DNA from: Hippasteria phrygiana
Taxonomy: Eukaryota > Echinodermata > Asteroidea > Valvatida > Goniasteridae
Length of the DNA: 64,000 bases
NCBI GenBank assembly: GCA_037893225.1
Contig: JAZGUH010000409.1
Span: forward strand, 558,001-622,000
Reading direction: 5' to 3'
The position numbers and the translations under genes were made by a program. Below are positions 1 to 10,943 of the stretch, in pieces. How positions within the stretch are numbered: the first letter of the stretch is position 1; every line of letters starts with the position of its first letter. The notes under the pieces were generated by a model, which saw only the letters and a list, made by a program, of their open reading frames with translations, was not told the origin of the DNA and ran no database searches.

Positions 1-59
1 ACCATGAGTACTTTTAAATAAAACATTGGCGGATGAACCACAGTTATATGAACATGTTA

Positions 60-268
60 GGCCGGGAATCCATGTGTCCGTATTGCGTTATGCGCATGGC
101 CGGGAAATCCAAGTGTCCGTATATTGCGTTATGCGTAAAAATGAAATTACGCGGAAAGCAATGGATCATCCGCAATGCCTATTGCGTTATCCGTTTTGCG
201 TGATCCATTGCTTTCCGCGTAATTTCATTTTTACGCATAACGCAATACGGACATATGGATTCTTGGCC
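60..268. mobile_element. Foldback MITE copy 1, TTA-flanked
   Basis: Two arms starting GGCCGGGAATCCATGTGTCC are almost exact reverse complements and could fold into one long hairpin. TTA lies directly outside both ends (57-59 and 269-271), the target duplication typical of PIF/Harbinger elements. The left arm occurs twice in tandem (60-97, then again from 98), so this copy was modified after insertion or has a partial second copy beside it. There is no coding capacity, so it is a non-autonomous element. An open frame runs through it only because the palindrome lacks stops. Confidence 0.75.
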
Positions 269-618
269 TTAAGAGCCGGTCACACTGGCCACGATAACGA
301 TTCCCCGTGTTCCCCGTTTGAATAGCTGCAATAAATAAGTGCATCAGTTATTGAAAAGGAACACATGCTTATACCTTGTCAGGTTTAGAACAGGATACAT
401 GTTACCGTTGAATGATTCCACATACTGCGACAGACCCCAAGACTTCAGTGTTTTGACGACAAAGTTTTCCATAATACCGTACACTTGCAGGTTGCATGCA
501 GTACAGCTTCTCGAAAACAAAATGGCGAAATTGGAACGTTTTCCGAAATTCGAGCCGCGCGTCATGTGCGGATACCACGTGTCACCTCTCGTCCAATCAA
601 ATATCATGACGTAATTAC

Positions 619-704
619 TGTTGGAAATTTGACCCAGAATTGGGTAATTTTTTTTTGACCCGGCAGTTGAGTTAAACTTTTGACCAGGGACTTTTTAGAG
701 TGTA
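619..704. mobile_element. Right end of a CACTCTAAAAA-type MITE (fragment)
   Basis: The segment ends in TTTTTAGAGTG followed by TA, the mirror image of the left end of the element at 4144. It holds the GACCCA/TGGGT subrepeats seen in related elements of this window. I could not find a matching left end, so this is a truncated or diverged copy. Confidence 0.4.
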
Positions 705-739
705 ACATCCCGGCCCGTTAAATGTCAACATTTACATGA

Positions 740-1114
740 GGCCGAAAATCCATGTGTCCGTATTGCGTTATGCGTAAAAATGAAATTACACGGATAGCAA
801 TGGATCACGCAAAACTGATAACGCAACGCATTGCGTTATCCATTTCGCGTGATCCATTGGTTTCCGTGTAATTTCATTACGCAATACGGACACATGGATT
901 CCCGGGAATCCATGCGTGATGCGTCAAAATAGAAATACACAAAATGCAATGGATCACTCAAAACGAATACCACAATACGCATTGCGGATAAATGGAAGTA
1001 TGCCCATTGCATTTTGTGTAGGTTATTTTAACGCATCACGCTTTACGTATTGCGCATAACGCGGTACGGACGCATGGATTCCCGGCCTAAATACGGACAC
1101 ATGGATTCCTGGCC
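740..1114. mobile_element. Foldback MITE copies 2 and 3 plus an end fragment
   Basis: Copy 2 (about 740-904) and copy 3 (about 904-1086) belong to the same family as the element at 60-268. They abut at a shared CCCGGGAATCC junction. Copy 3 is the most diverged but keeps the CGCATTACG-like subrepeats and a right end reading CATGGATTCCCGGCC. A further right-end fragment, ATACGGACACATGGATTCCTGGCC, follows to 1114. The arrangement suggests repeated insertion into, or unequal recombination between, palindromic copies. Confidence 0.7.
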
Positions 1115-1592
1115 TTTTAATATGGACAGATACTTTAGCGATAGTAGCCATGCTTGATCGCATAGCGTGTTAAGATTATTGTTAAAAGAAATACTGGAAT
1201 TACCTCTATAGCGTCATTGGATAACCAACTTCGTCACTTCATCAATTGGTGTTAACCTGTAAAGGAGAGAGTGCCAAACAATTTATCTTCCACCTGTTAA
1301 GTTCATTTAAAATAAAATTGTATGCACCTTGACAACGATGCGAACAATCTCCTGTCCTGGCAGGTGATCGGTTTAACACTCAGTCTGTCAAAGGATAATA
1401 TGAATAACATGGGCTGTTTTTCCCCAAAGGGACATTGGAAATGTATCTGTAAACTATACGATAACTTGTGGCAATGACCTGTTTTGTTCTTGTGGAAAAA
1501 TATGAGTTTTCAAGTTTGAATACACTACGGGAGCACGGGACCGATTGAGTCAAGCGCGTTGGGCCCTGGTATTAGTGGCGTATACGTTTTGG

Positions 1593-1872
1593 TGCACACT
1601 GTTAGAAAGTTGGGCAAACAGATTAACCAACGTTGGTACAATAGTCAGCTTGTTCAACCTTTGGGTATTTTTTCACGTAAATTACCCATCATTTTTGGGT
1701 AAAAAAATGTTGGGCACTACCATTTTAACCCCACTTTAACCAACAATTGGTTTGTGCACAGCTGTTGTTATACCACAGTTGGTAAATGACGTGCAAAAAT
1801 ACCCAAAGGTTGAACAAGCTGACTATTGAACCAACGTTGGGTAATGTGTTGTCCCAACTTTCTAATAGTGCA
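1593..1872. mobile_element. MITE with 25-bp inverted ends and TTGGGT subrepeats
   Basis: The left end TGCACACTGTTAGAAAGTTG and the right end CAACTTTCTAATAGTGCA are inverted copies. The arms continue inward imperfectly through AATAGTCAGCTTGTTCAACC and TTGGGTATTTTT motifs, giving a foldback of about 280 bp. The TTGGGTAA subrepeats resemble those in the element at 38911-39112, so the two may be distantly related. No coding potential. Confidence 0.65.
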
Positions 1873-4143
1873 GTCCTTTGCTCCGAATTTCCGAAACGAA
1901 CGACTGAATAGATACAATATGAATGCAAATTTTATGCTACCCTGCGCGCCGGCCAATTGAAGCCGACTTTAAATATTGTGACGCATCTTGGACGACTTTG
2001 TCCGTAAAAAATTCGGACCAGAAAAAGCACCCAAGTAAACGCCTGTGATGCTGACTGGTCAGTATCTGTAGGTCAAGGGTCGGTTTTCTTGCATAATCGG
2101 GGAATCTGAACGTACATAGTATAATGGACGTTCGCTGTGCGAGCGTCTATTAGTTTTGTTCTAGGTTTTGGTCGGGAGAAATTAAACAGTTTTATTTCAA
2201 GTGCTCATATCTTTTTCACCTGTAGAAAAGTATTTGGAAACTGGAAGTGAGTGTAGAGGCCTGCCGGTTCTGAATTTGTGGAACTTTGCATTCTGAAAAG
2301 AAATGTTTGGTATATCCATAACATCACAATGTCATGACTAATCGATAAAAGCGGTCTGAGGACCACACTTTGTGTGGTACATAGACGGATGTTGGTACCT
2401 CTGTCTGCGTCAGTTCCGTCCTTTGGTAAACACTTTAGGCTTCTCCCTGCAATGAACGGCAAAGAACAGCCAAATGGTTTCCTGTGAATGTGCCTGTACA
2501 ACACACGGAGTTGAGACGATTGCCTATTTTTTTAAACAGGGGCGATGATTGTAAATTAATTGATATTCCGTAAAAGCTTCACATAAATGCAGATTATTCC
2601 TGACTCCTGAGACTGAGACAATTTGTAATGGAGTGTACCTCAAAAATCCTGATATTCGGAGCACAGATGGTCAAGTATGTCGCGCACGCATAAAGTACCG
2701 GTAACATGTAGAATTAACCTCAGGAATTTTTAGTAGTCCACATGAACACTCAGAAAATTTATGTGCACCAAAATAGGCATGTTTTTGTATTGCTCATGCA
2801 AGACACTGCTTCATCACGAAGCCACTTGATGCATGCTCTGAAGTGTAGGTTTCTAAGAAAGCACATTCTTGACGAGCAGGGCCGTTCGCTCTCAAGCTTT
2901 TACACACAGAGGTGTTGAGTTGATGACGTTTGCTTGACACAACCAGCTGACAAACCTTTTACTCCAGACGCCGAACCACACAGCATCCATGACAGACAAA
3001 CTTTGTGCATGGAGGTTCGCATGCCCATAATGATTGTAACAGCAATAATAAAGCACTGCCGATTTACAAGCACTAAGAAACTATTGCGGTTCCTGCGAAA
3101 TTCAGGAATTTGCAATAGAATGTCCAAGTCTCCGGAATTCGCGATGCACTTTATATCAATTTTTACGTGATCATCTTGGTACCAAACGCTGACTAGGCCT
3201 ATATATATCTGTAGCGACAGACTCTTTAGTCGGTCTTTATACTAGGCCTATAGCAGAGCAGTGTGAATAATAAACTGATCGGAAGTTAAGATAATTTTTT
3301 GTTTAAATCTTATTTTAGTAATCAATTTACAATCTTTTAAAATGTTTATATTGAAATGCCTCTTTCCCCTTCACAAGACCGGCCGAATTATTGTAGTTTA
3401 TATATTAAATTTCTTTACCCAGGGTGTGCCCAAACAGGTTAAAACTGGTTTCCGTTGGGCCCCTGCATACTTTTTAAATAGAACTGAATATTTACACACA
3501 CATACAAAGATATTGACACAAATATAAGAATATTTACACAAATAAATATATTTACGGTAACTTTTCAACTCTCCGGCAGATACCTATTACTGATTTACGG
3601 GATGGGCGAAAGACCCGTAAAAAGGAACCTTTTGGGGGAAGAAATGAGGAAATTCCCATCCGGCTCCAAAGTATTGTGATAACCAAGTTTGTAAACTCCG
3701 TAGATCAGCGCAAATGGCAGAAATATCACTGATGGATGGCTTTACGTAGCTCCGATTTAAATTTACCTCAGGAGTTCATGGTTCTTAATTTCTCAGGCAG
3801 ATTATTTCATATATTGGCACCACTCACAGCGAAACTTTGGGCGTAGCATTTTTTGGGCGAAAGGAACTTTCAGCATCATGTGGGTTGATTGCTTTGTTTG
3901 ACGAATCGCTGTAAGTGGTGTGAAAAGATCTGTCATGTACGAAGGAGTCATTTTGTTAAGACTTTTGAAAACAATTAGAGGATAGTCTTTTTGGACTTAA
4001 CTCTTTCAGAAAAAGGTCCCCAATTTAGTCTAGCAAAAAAATCAGCTGAAGGGGTGAAGGAGGTACATTTAAAGACTATCCGTGCGGCTCCTCAGCCTCG
4101 ATGTACTTTCACAAACAGGGCGTCTCTGACGTTGTAGCTTCTA
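1873..4143. other. No gene recognised
   Basis: About 2.3 kb of AT-rich sequence. Open frames of 60-99 codons occur on both strands with no domain, convincing start context or splice pairing that I can support. Two TAGGCCTA palindromes lie at 3194 and 3243. Confidence 0.5.
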
Positions 4144-4306
4144 TACACTCTAAAAACGGAGTGGTTGAAAAAAGCGTATATTGGTAGGATTGGTGCGGCA
4201 GATATATATGTGTCCAACCAAACCAATTGGTTGAAAACATATCAACCAATAATTGGTTGTTTAACCAATATATTGGTTATTCCAACCAATCCGTTTTTAG
4301 AGGGTA
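4144..4306. mobile_element. CACTCTAAAAACGG-type MITE, TA-flanked
   Basis: The ends CACTCTAAAAACGG and CCGTTTTTAGAGGG are inverted, and TA sits outside each end, the target signature of Tc1/mariner-like elements. The interior is built from repeated AACCAAT/ATTGGTT blocks in both orientations. At about 163 bp it is too short to encode anything. Confidence 0.65.
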
Positions 4307-5418
4307 CGGTGGGCCCGAAAATCCGCATTCTTGCGTAGTCAAAGTTCTGTAACTCTAACTACACTATACACGGTGCTTCAATGATAATTCGTAATCAATT
4401 TGCCTTGGAAGTGAATATGTTTCAGGATACTTTCAGCTTTTGCTCTGTCGTTATAGGTGCATATCTTTGCTGAGGGGATTGGTATTTGAATAGCTGTCCA
4501 TTTCATGACCAATGTCTCTACCCTCGGGAAATACTGAACCCCCACAAATCATGACTAAAAGGTACATGCTACCGAGACAGGAATTGGTTGGGAAAACATA
4601 CAAAAGTGCATTATACAACGCGTTTCTGTTTTTTGTGCTTCTCCTATACCCAAAAGGGATAAATGGGCACAGTTCGCTTTGTCAAGTACCTCTCTATAGC
4701 GCTGGCTCTTCAGAAACTAAACTGCACAATAGAAACCGGTATTGCACTTTTGTCTTTAAACACTATCTTCTTATCCTAGTTCTTAATTCTTTGGACTTGA
4801 CGTCTATCTTTCCCTAAATTTGATGCTCAAATTCTATGGTGCTTAATATATACCCGGTAACTGACCGGGAATCCACCATCAGTAGCCAAGACAGAAAAAC
4901 ATTAAATTGGTGTTAACTGAATTAATACTTTGCTAAATCAAGGAATTGTTTGCAAACACTGCAGTCACATCTGCCATATGTAAAACCAAAAAAGATACGC
5001 GGCGAGCAGACATGAATACCAAGTTTGCACAGGCACTTCGCAGTCTCTGCGAGTGCCCAGCTAACAAATTGAGCGTGTTTCCACGCCAGTTTGGACGGGG
5101 CTCGAGTTAATGGTCGAGTGATGGCGTGTTACGCGCTAGCACCTCGGCGGAAGAATCCTGCCTTCAGACGGCGGCCCTCTCGGGACTTCTAGGCTCGGGC
5201 AATCCTGCCATTCACCGTGAAAACTATTCCGTTAGACAAACGTGACCTGCTCACCGAGGCGCCACCTGCCCTGATTTAAAATTCAAAACACCAATATTTG
5301 CGCAGTTAAGTAGACGGTGTGGATGTGTTGAATAATTTAGCGCGCTGGGTAATAGGGTTTCTTCTCTTCCATTTAAAACAGGAATCTGTACCAACCATAA
5401 TATATTCACTATATAGCC
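4307..5418. other. No gene recognised; GC-rich patch
   Basis: No supported gene. A GC-rich patch at about 5090-5270 stands out from AT-rich surroundings and could be regulatory or a transcript 5' end. I see no start codon with a convincing open exon in it. Confidence 0.4.
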
Positions 5419-6146
5419 TACACTGTACAAAATTGCCCATAAAATTAACGGTCGAAAGGCGTGCAGCAAGGTGCCATCCGTCCACCGTATTTTCAACGGT
5501 CGAACCGTATTTATATTTACTGATAAACCGTATTTCTTTTCCGGTGAAAAGTCTGTCAATACTGCCATTTTTTCCGTCACCGTTTAAAAAAACAAAAAAA
5601 ACGGAAAGGTAGTACTGGAAGCTAGGTTGCCATTAAGTACCTGCAAATTAACAGGAATGAATGAGAATTTAGAACCAGACTAAACGGAAGTAACTTGTTA
5701 TACATTACTATGGTAGAGTGTACAAATGCTACGATAAACACTACAAACTGAATGATGTCGTGCTTTATAGCTTTATATTCAGCTTATCCCACCATAAAGT
5801 CTTGGTTTCCCATGAACAATTTCAATATTTAAATACGAATGGAGATGTAAATATAATCTTCACCTAAGTTTGTAAAAAAAAATCAAAAATTATATTGTGG
5901 AATTGTTTGAATAAAACATATTATGGTCAAGAAAGTGTATTTGTGGACTAAACATTGCAATTTAACCTGACTTTTATGAACACAAATTTCCGCATTTCTG
6001 ATTGGTCGTGCAATTGATACGTAATGAGCGGCCTTTTACGGGTTTGCCTGTAAAATGTAATGCGCAGTCCATACGGTTACTCACAGTGAATATTTACATG
6101 CTTTTCACCGTAAACAAAATACGCGAATTAATTTATTTACAGTGTA
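5419..6146. mobile_element. Possible CACTGTA-ended element, TA-flanked
   Basis: TACACTGTA at 5419 faces TACAGTGTA ending at 6146. Both sides carry related internal motifs (ACCGTATTT, GTGAAAAG, TATTTAC). If the pairing is right, this is a 728-bp relative of the 33161 and 38911 elements. The TIR is short, so two unrelated ends could be paired by chance. Confidence 0.35.
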
Positions 6147-6608
6147 GCTTTGAAAGTGTTCATTTCAAAACCTCACGATTTAGGCTATGCCAGACTCGTG
6201 GGGCAACTGAAGATTGATTGTGTTTATTCTAGTATATTTCTACAGCATACAGAAGTACCCAGGAAAAATACTTAAATTACATTAAGAATATTTAAACCCA
6301 AGAAGACAAAGATAAATCAGAAAGAGAACAAAAACTATGAAGTCCCCAAGAACACACAAGATTAAAAAGTGTTAAAATATTAAAACATACAAGATAGCAA
6401 CGTCAATAATACATGTAAGTAGAAAATAAAATTATAGTATGCTGATTATGCAAAGCTGAATTTACTGAACATATGAATGTCAAGTGAAACTGGTTAAATA
6501 TGTCGATACTGGAATTGGTGTAAGGAAATTAGTTATATGGTCAGTGGATGAATGCATGTTTGCACTGACCCTGTTATTGGGAACAGGAAACCCCAGGATA
6601 CTTGGGAT

Positions 6609-6745
6609 CAGTGACGTATCCAGCGGGGGACAGAAGGACAACTTGCCCCCTCCAGCGACATTTTGCCATTTTTTTAAATTAAAAGTACCGGTACCATCGC
6701 TTCGTAACTGGTACTTTGACCCCCCCCCCCCCCCCCTCCGGCGAA
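6609..6745. mobile_element. hAT-like MITE fragment with C17 run
   Basis: CAGTGACGTATCCAG at 6609 matches the left end of the complete hAT-like element at 46349 (CAGTGGCGTATCCAG). A run of about 17 C followed by TCCGGCG parallels the interior of the copy at 48610. No right end was found. Confidence 0.45.
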
Positions 6746-6953
6746 AAAAAATTGAGGTCACCTTTTAAACAAAAATCCGCACCTAAAAAATGGAGTCATG
6801 TTTAAAGGAACCATGAAATAGGATTTACATTGCATTATTCCTGCTTAAAACAATAAAGTATTATCTTGACAATGATATTTTGTTACCAGAGTCAACTATT
6901 TCCCAGATTAAATATGAAAAAACATTTTTTGAAAATGTTTGTCCAAGCTACTC

Positions 6954-6998
6954 CGCCCCCTGAGTGGGACCCTCATTAACATAAGTGAGTGACGTAGA
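6954..6998 (+). promoter_or_regulatory. Possible promoter-proximal sites for the THAP gene
   Basis: A CCGCCCC GC box near 6954 and a GTGACGTAG site near 6990 lie 110-150 bp before the THAP start codon. Their position and type fit a TATA-less animal promoter. This is inference from motif and position only. Confidence 0.3.
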
Positions 6999-7103
6999 TC
7001 GAGGAACATTACATATTCTGCTCGAGCCAGCACCATTCATCACGCGTAAATTGAGTGTACATTCTTCGTCCAAAATCTAAGCAAAATATAGCGTTTTTCG
7101 GCC

Positions 7104-7448
7104 ATGCCGACAAGGTGTGTGGCTGCTGGATGCAGCAAAACAACGAAGGATGGAGTAAGCCTTCATTTATTTCCAACTGATGCGAAATATCGGAGAATTT
7201 GGACGGCGAAAGTGAAGGTGACAAGAGCGAAGTGGTCCGGTCCCAGCAGCTTCTCAGCGTTATGTAGCGACCACTTTGAGCAGTCGTGTTTCGATACTGG
7301 TATTTTCAACTCCTTTGGGATAGCCATTAAAAATATGCTCAAGTCCACTGCCATCCCAACAAAGTTCCCAGATGTGGGTAAGGTACAGGCGAAAGCAGTT
7401 AAACGGCCCATTCCCCGAGGAGCTGTCGCTAAAAGGGAGAAAATCAGG
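7104..7448 (+). CDS. THAP-domain protein, first coding exon
   Basis: This exon encodes an N-terminal THAP zinc finger, a C2CH DNA-binding module found in animal transcription regulators and in P-element-type transposases. It starts MPTRCVAAGC. The zinc ligands are C5, C10, C54 and H57. HLFP (21-24), W33, CSDHF (54-58) and an AVPTIF-like box AIPTKF (83-88) are all at the expected spacing. After the domain comes a basic linker (to about residue 115). The frame then meets AATCAGG followed by GTAAGT, a strong splice donor, so the exon ends at 7448 in phase 0 and the short open tail beyond is intronic. The ATG has a good context (GGCCATGCC). No next exon was identified: an acceptor-like TTTGATAG at 8014 gives a stop after eight codons in that phase. 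The gene could be a host regulator or a domesticated transposase, and the exon alone does not decide. Confidence 0.85.
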
Positions 7449-7505
7449 GTAAGTTCGATGTATAGTTGTTGCAACTTACAATGTACGAAATTGCACGTGT
7501 AGACC

Positions 7506-7665
7506 TAGTGTGTACGTACATGTACATGCGGATACATTTTGTACACGTACAGTACAAGGGTGTACAGCTTGGTGTACGTATACGTACGTGTAGGCCCTAC
7601 ATAGTATACACGTGCTCTGCCGTATACGTATACCGTACGCGTACGCGTACCCACGCGGACATGCT
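7506..7665. repeat. GTAC/CGTACG-rich alternating tract
   Basis: About 160 bp dominated by GTAC, TACGTA and ACGCGTACGCG steps in the presumed THAP intron. It is low-complexity alternating purine-pyrimidine sequence that could adopt Z-DNA or cruciform forms. Confidence 0.6.
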
Positions 7666-9263
7666 TTGATGCTCGTCTCGCACCCAGGCGTCATTAACGG
7701 GTCCAGACTATCGAGTCCATTCATGAATTTCGGTGCCTCGATCTACGTCACGAACAGCGCCCTCAATTTGAGTCTCAACAAATTCCAAAAAGGGGGGGGC
7801 AATTTTTGGGCGGCAAATAATCACACTAAAACTTCACTTGAACCAGTTTGGCTTTTAATTCACATTTAATACATATGAATGAATGTATTTATGAAATAAA
7901 ATGCTATCCGGCAAATCTGAGAAGCATGGTTCCTTTAAGACCTCTATACTACAAGTAAGTAGAAAGTCATTAATTCAAATCCCAATGAGGATGTCTGTAT
8001 TTTTGTTTTGATAGCCAAAGAACGCCGTGAGCATATACTGAAAATGACAACAACTTGCAGCAATAAAACCATTTCGTACTTGTATAGGGTCTACCTGTAC
8101 CACCCTCTTAGAACCAGCAAGGATCATCCATCTTTGGGATGGGAGGTAAAATGTTTCTTTAGAGAAATCTTCAGCAACAATTTGGAAATATATATAGGAT
8201 TAGAACAAAATCGTGCCAAAAGCTTTTGTTTGATGTTACCATTTCCATCCAACGACTTGTCCAGCTTTCACTCCGAATAATCCCCTATATGCTATGTGCA
8301 TGTTATTGAATTTGGCGTTGCGTCCTTAGTGCGTTTGGTTTACGTTGCAAAACAGGCGTCCCAAAATAATGTGGTGTAACAAGCACCGAGGCTTGACATC
8401 ACAACCGAGGCAGCGTTCAACCCTCTGTGTGGTATATAGGCCTAGTGTCCAAACTACGTGACGTTGGAGACCGTTCAGTAATTAGGCGTCTCGTCATCTA
8501 GACCAGAGATCTCCCTTCGTGTCGTCATACGTGACCCAACTTTAATAGGCTCCTTGTGCTTTTTATGTTTCTAGAGCACTGTTTTCTCCTTCCTGTCGCG
8601 GGAGGCTAGGCCGAAGTCCGCCGATGGTCGTTAATTTACCCTCCAATCTCAATCTCGTGCGACAACCACTCGTCTGTCACCCGAATCCAACCTTTAAACG
8701 AAGGCAAGGCACGACTGGCCGCACCCGCTATCGCGCCAAGTCCCGCTGCATGGAACCGGGGTTGTTGACGTTGTGAAAGATGGTGTCGAACCTTGGCACT
8801 TACGCGTGTGACTGCCGGTTTTTTTACTCGCGCGAATACCTGGGGAAAAAAATGGCCAATAAGAAGTTGGGTATTGCACGAGGGACACTTGACGGAGAGA
8901 TAGGAAAGGCCGGTGTTTGTTTAGCCAGTATAAATTTAATTTTAAAAATCACTTCGAAAAATATCGGACGGATGCAAGGGTAAATTTAACCTTGACTGTT
9001 TTCATAACGACTATAATGAATTAACAAATTATTTAATTTAATTTCTATGTTGATATTTAATTAGTTTAGATATTCTACAAACAATTATATGTCTTAATTT
9101 ACCTAGTCAGTGTCCCTTGTGGATTGTTTGACGAATTATATGTTTTAAAAAAGTCGTATCCTCATTGAGTGATCCCCACAATGTAGCTTCCCAGGTTGTA
9201 TCGTAAAATTGGGTGTGATCCCTGGCTACACGGCATTCTGGGTTTATGACTTCTGACTAGCGC
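7666..9263. other. Presumed intron or downstream of THAP exon; no exon recognised
   Basis: No repeat with clear ends and no supported exon. A 90-codon open frame at 8008-8280 has no ATG at its start and does not continue the THAP reading phase. One TAGGCCTA at 8437. Confidence 0.4.
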
Positions 9264-9390
9264 CCACCTGAACAAAGATACTGACAATTTGGGAGACCGC
9301 CAACATAGGGCAAAATAGCTCAGTTGGTAGAGCGCCGGTACGGTGTTCCGGAAGTTTCTTTGTTCCAGTTTCTTTGTTCACTTTGAAAAT
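9264..9390 (+). mobile_element. tRNA-Thr-like short repeat, B box deleted
   Basis: TAGCTCAGTTGGTAGAGC (from 9317) is a clear pol III A box with the D arm of a tRNA. Compared with the copies at 45868 and 48140, the segment carrying the anticodon arm and B box has been replaced by a short GTTTC-containing stretch. The tRNA-like part is enclosed by TGAACAAAGA and its exact inverse TCTTTGTTCA. It is probably a dead copy. Confidence 0.75.
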
Positions 9391-10156
9391 GACGGAGAAT
9401 TATCCATACTATAATCTACTTTATCTGTCATATTCGCTTTATATAGCTGACATCCGCCTCTTTCTATAGCCGAAAGTCACTCATGGTTTTCAATGCATTT
9501 CTTATGTCGGGCCAATTGGGGCTATATTAAAGGTAATTAATTTTCAGGAAAGATTTAAATTTTGGAACTGAAGATTGGCCACATTACGCTTTTATATCTT
9601 TAAAAACGTGAACGTGAGATTTACATTCAATGAAAGTAGTTTAAATTTCAAGAGTGGATGAGATGGCTGCTGCCACGTCATTTTGGAGTTCGCTGTTTTT
9701 GAAGCAGGTTTTCATGTTGATGTAATTTCTTTTTGTTATTATCTGTAAGTTTACAAATGAAATAGATATGCCAAATATGAAATGTAACATTACTAAATGA
9801 AATCACTATTGTTTGTACCCCCACATGTCTCCGTTACAGCGCCCTCATTTGCTCAAAAATGACCTATTATTACATGATTTTAAAAAAAGATGAAAATGTC
9901 TTCATTATAATACATACAAAAAATGCATAGCAACATTCGCACGGATTCAGAGTATATTTGGCTCCAATAAACACATCAATGCGTAGAGTTGTAAATACGC
10001 GGTATGGAATACCGGTACTCAAAGTTGGTGCGTCTATTCCTCAATTTACACACATGCAGGTTTTGTGTGTAATCACATATTATTTATAGGCCTATTTTAA
10101 TTTTACAGATTTTTATATCATGAATCAGGTAAGTCTTATAGGGCCTAACCCCCCTT
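9391..10156. other. No gene recognised
   Basis: AT-rich sequence without supported genes. One TAGGCCTA at 10087. Confidence 0.5.
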
Positions 10157-10429
10157 CAGGGGCGGATCCATGAATTTTTGCAGGGGGGGGGGTCTTGAAA
10201 TTTGCCCAGAAAAGTGACTCCCAAAGTGTTCCGCCTGCCAAACATTTTTACAAGCGGGGGGGGGGGGGGGGGGGGGGGGGGGGGTGGGGGGGGGGGTGCT
10301 GATACGATACACTTTCTCACCGTTGGTGGCGCCATTTAACCTCTTTGTTTCGTTCTCACCCAGAGGCAAAATAAGACCTGTATTTGCAAGGCGTAGGCCC
10401 CCCCCCCCCCCCCCCTGGATCCGTGCCTG
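10157..10429. mobile_element. hAT-like MITE, CAGGGGCGGATCCA family, copy 1
   Basis: The left end CAGGGGCGGATCCA faces TGGATCCGTGCCTG at the right. The interior has a G run of more than 25 bases and the family-specific block ACTTTCTCACCGTTGGTGGC plus CGCCATTTAACCTCTTTG, followed by a C16 run at the right arm. The same organisation recurs at 22149 and 30397. I could not establish a clean 8-bp target duplication here. Confidence 0.75.
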
Positions 10430-10488
10430 CCCTTAATGATCACAATCAAAAGCGTAGGCGACATAGCATTCTAATTGCATGGTCCAAG

Positions 10489-10935
10489 CAGTCACGTAAA
10501 TCCGTGTCGGTAAGTGGGGGGTGGCAAGTGGGGGATATGGGGGTGACCAAAATCCAGGCTGGCCAAAGAAATTCGAAAAGCGGGAGGGTGGGGGGGGGGG
10601 GGGGGGGACTGGAGACAATATTACACTATAGGGGTGCTGTTCATGATACAAAGGTCTGGTCATCCTTTATAGGATGTGTACATCTAATGCAAATGTGCAC
10701 ACTTATGTCCCTATGCCTGACAACACAACGGTGCATTAAAAGTTTTTACTGTTTGTTTTTCGTTTTCTATAAATTTTGACTGTTGGAAAGTTACAAGATC
10801 AAAATCAAAAGTTACCTCAAAATCAGCATTTGGTTGGTTTCTCACCACACAAATCTGGGGGATGATCCAATGGCCTATCCCCAGTCAAAAAGTGGGGGGT
10901 ATATACCGCCCATTCCCTCTGGATTTACGCCCATG
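10489..10935. mobile_element. hAT-like element, CAGTNNCGTAAATCC family, copy 1
   Basis: The ends CAGTCACGTAAATCCG and CTGGATTTACGCCCATG are inverted. The flanking octamers GGTCCAAG and GTCCCAAG match at 7 of 8 positions, consistent with the 8-bp duplication of hAT elements. The interior holds a G17-type run and a segment of about 250 bp that is also present at 13080-13543. No intact transposase frame. Confidence 0.65.
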
Positions 10936-10943
10936 GTCCCAAG

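Noticed and set aside
26..325. 99-codon frame at the window start
   Set aside because: It lies across a foldback element whose two arms are reverse complements.
8015..8280. Second exon of the THAP gene
   Set aside because: The acceptor-like TTTGATAG gives a stop after eight codons in the required phase; the open frame there is in a different phase.
10145..10369. Proline/glycine-rich frames at 10145-10779, 30282-30592, 37043-37312 and 41326-41745
   Set aside because: These come from G/C homopolymer runs in hAT-like MITEs and appear on both strands at once.
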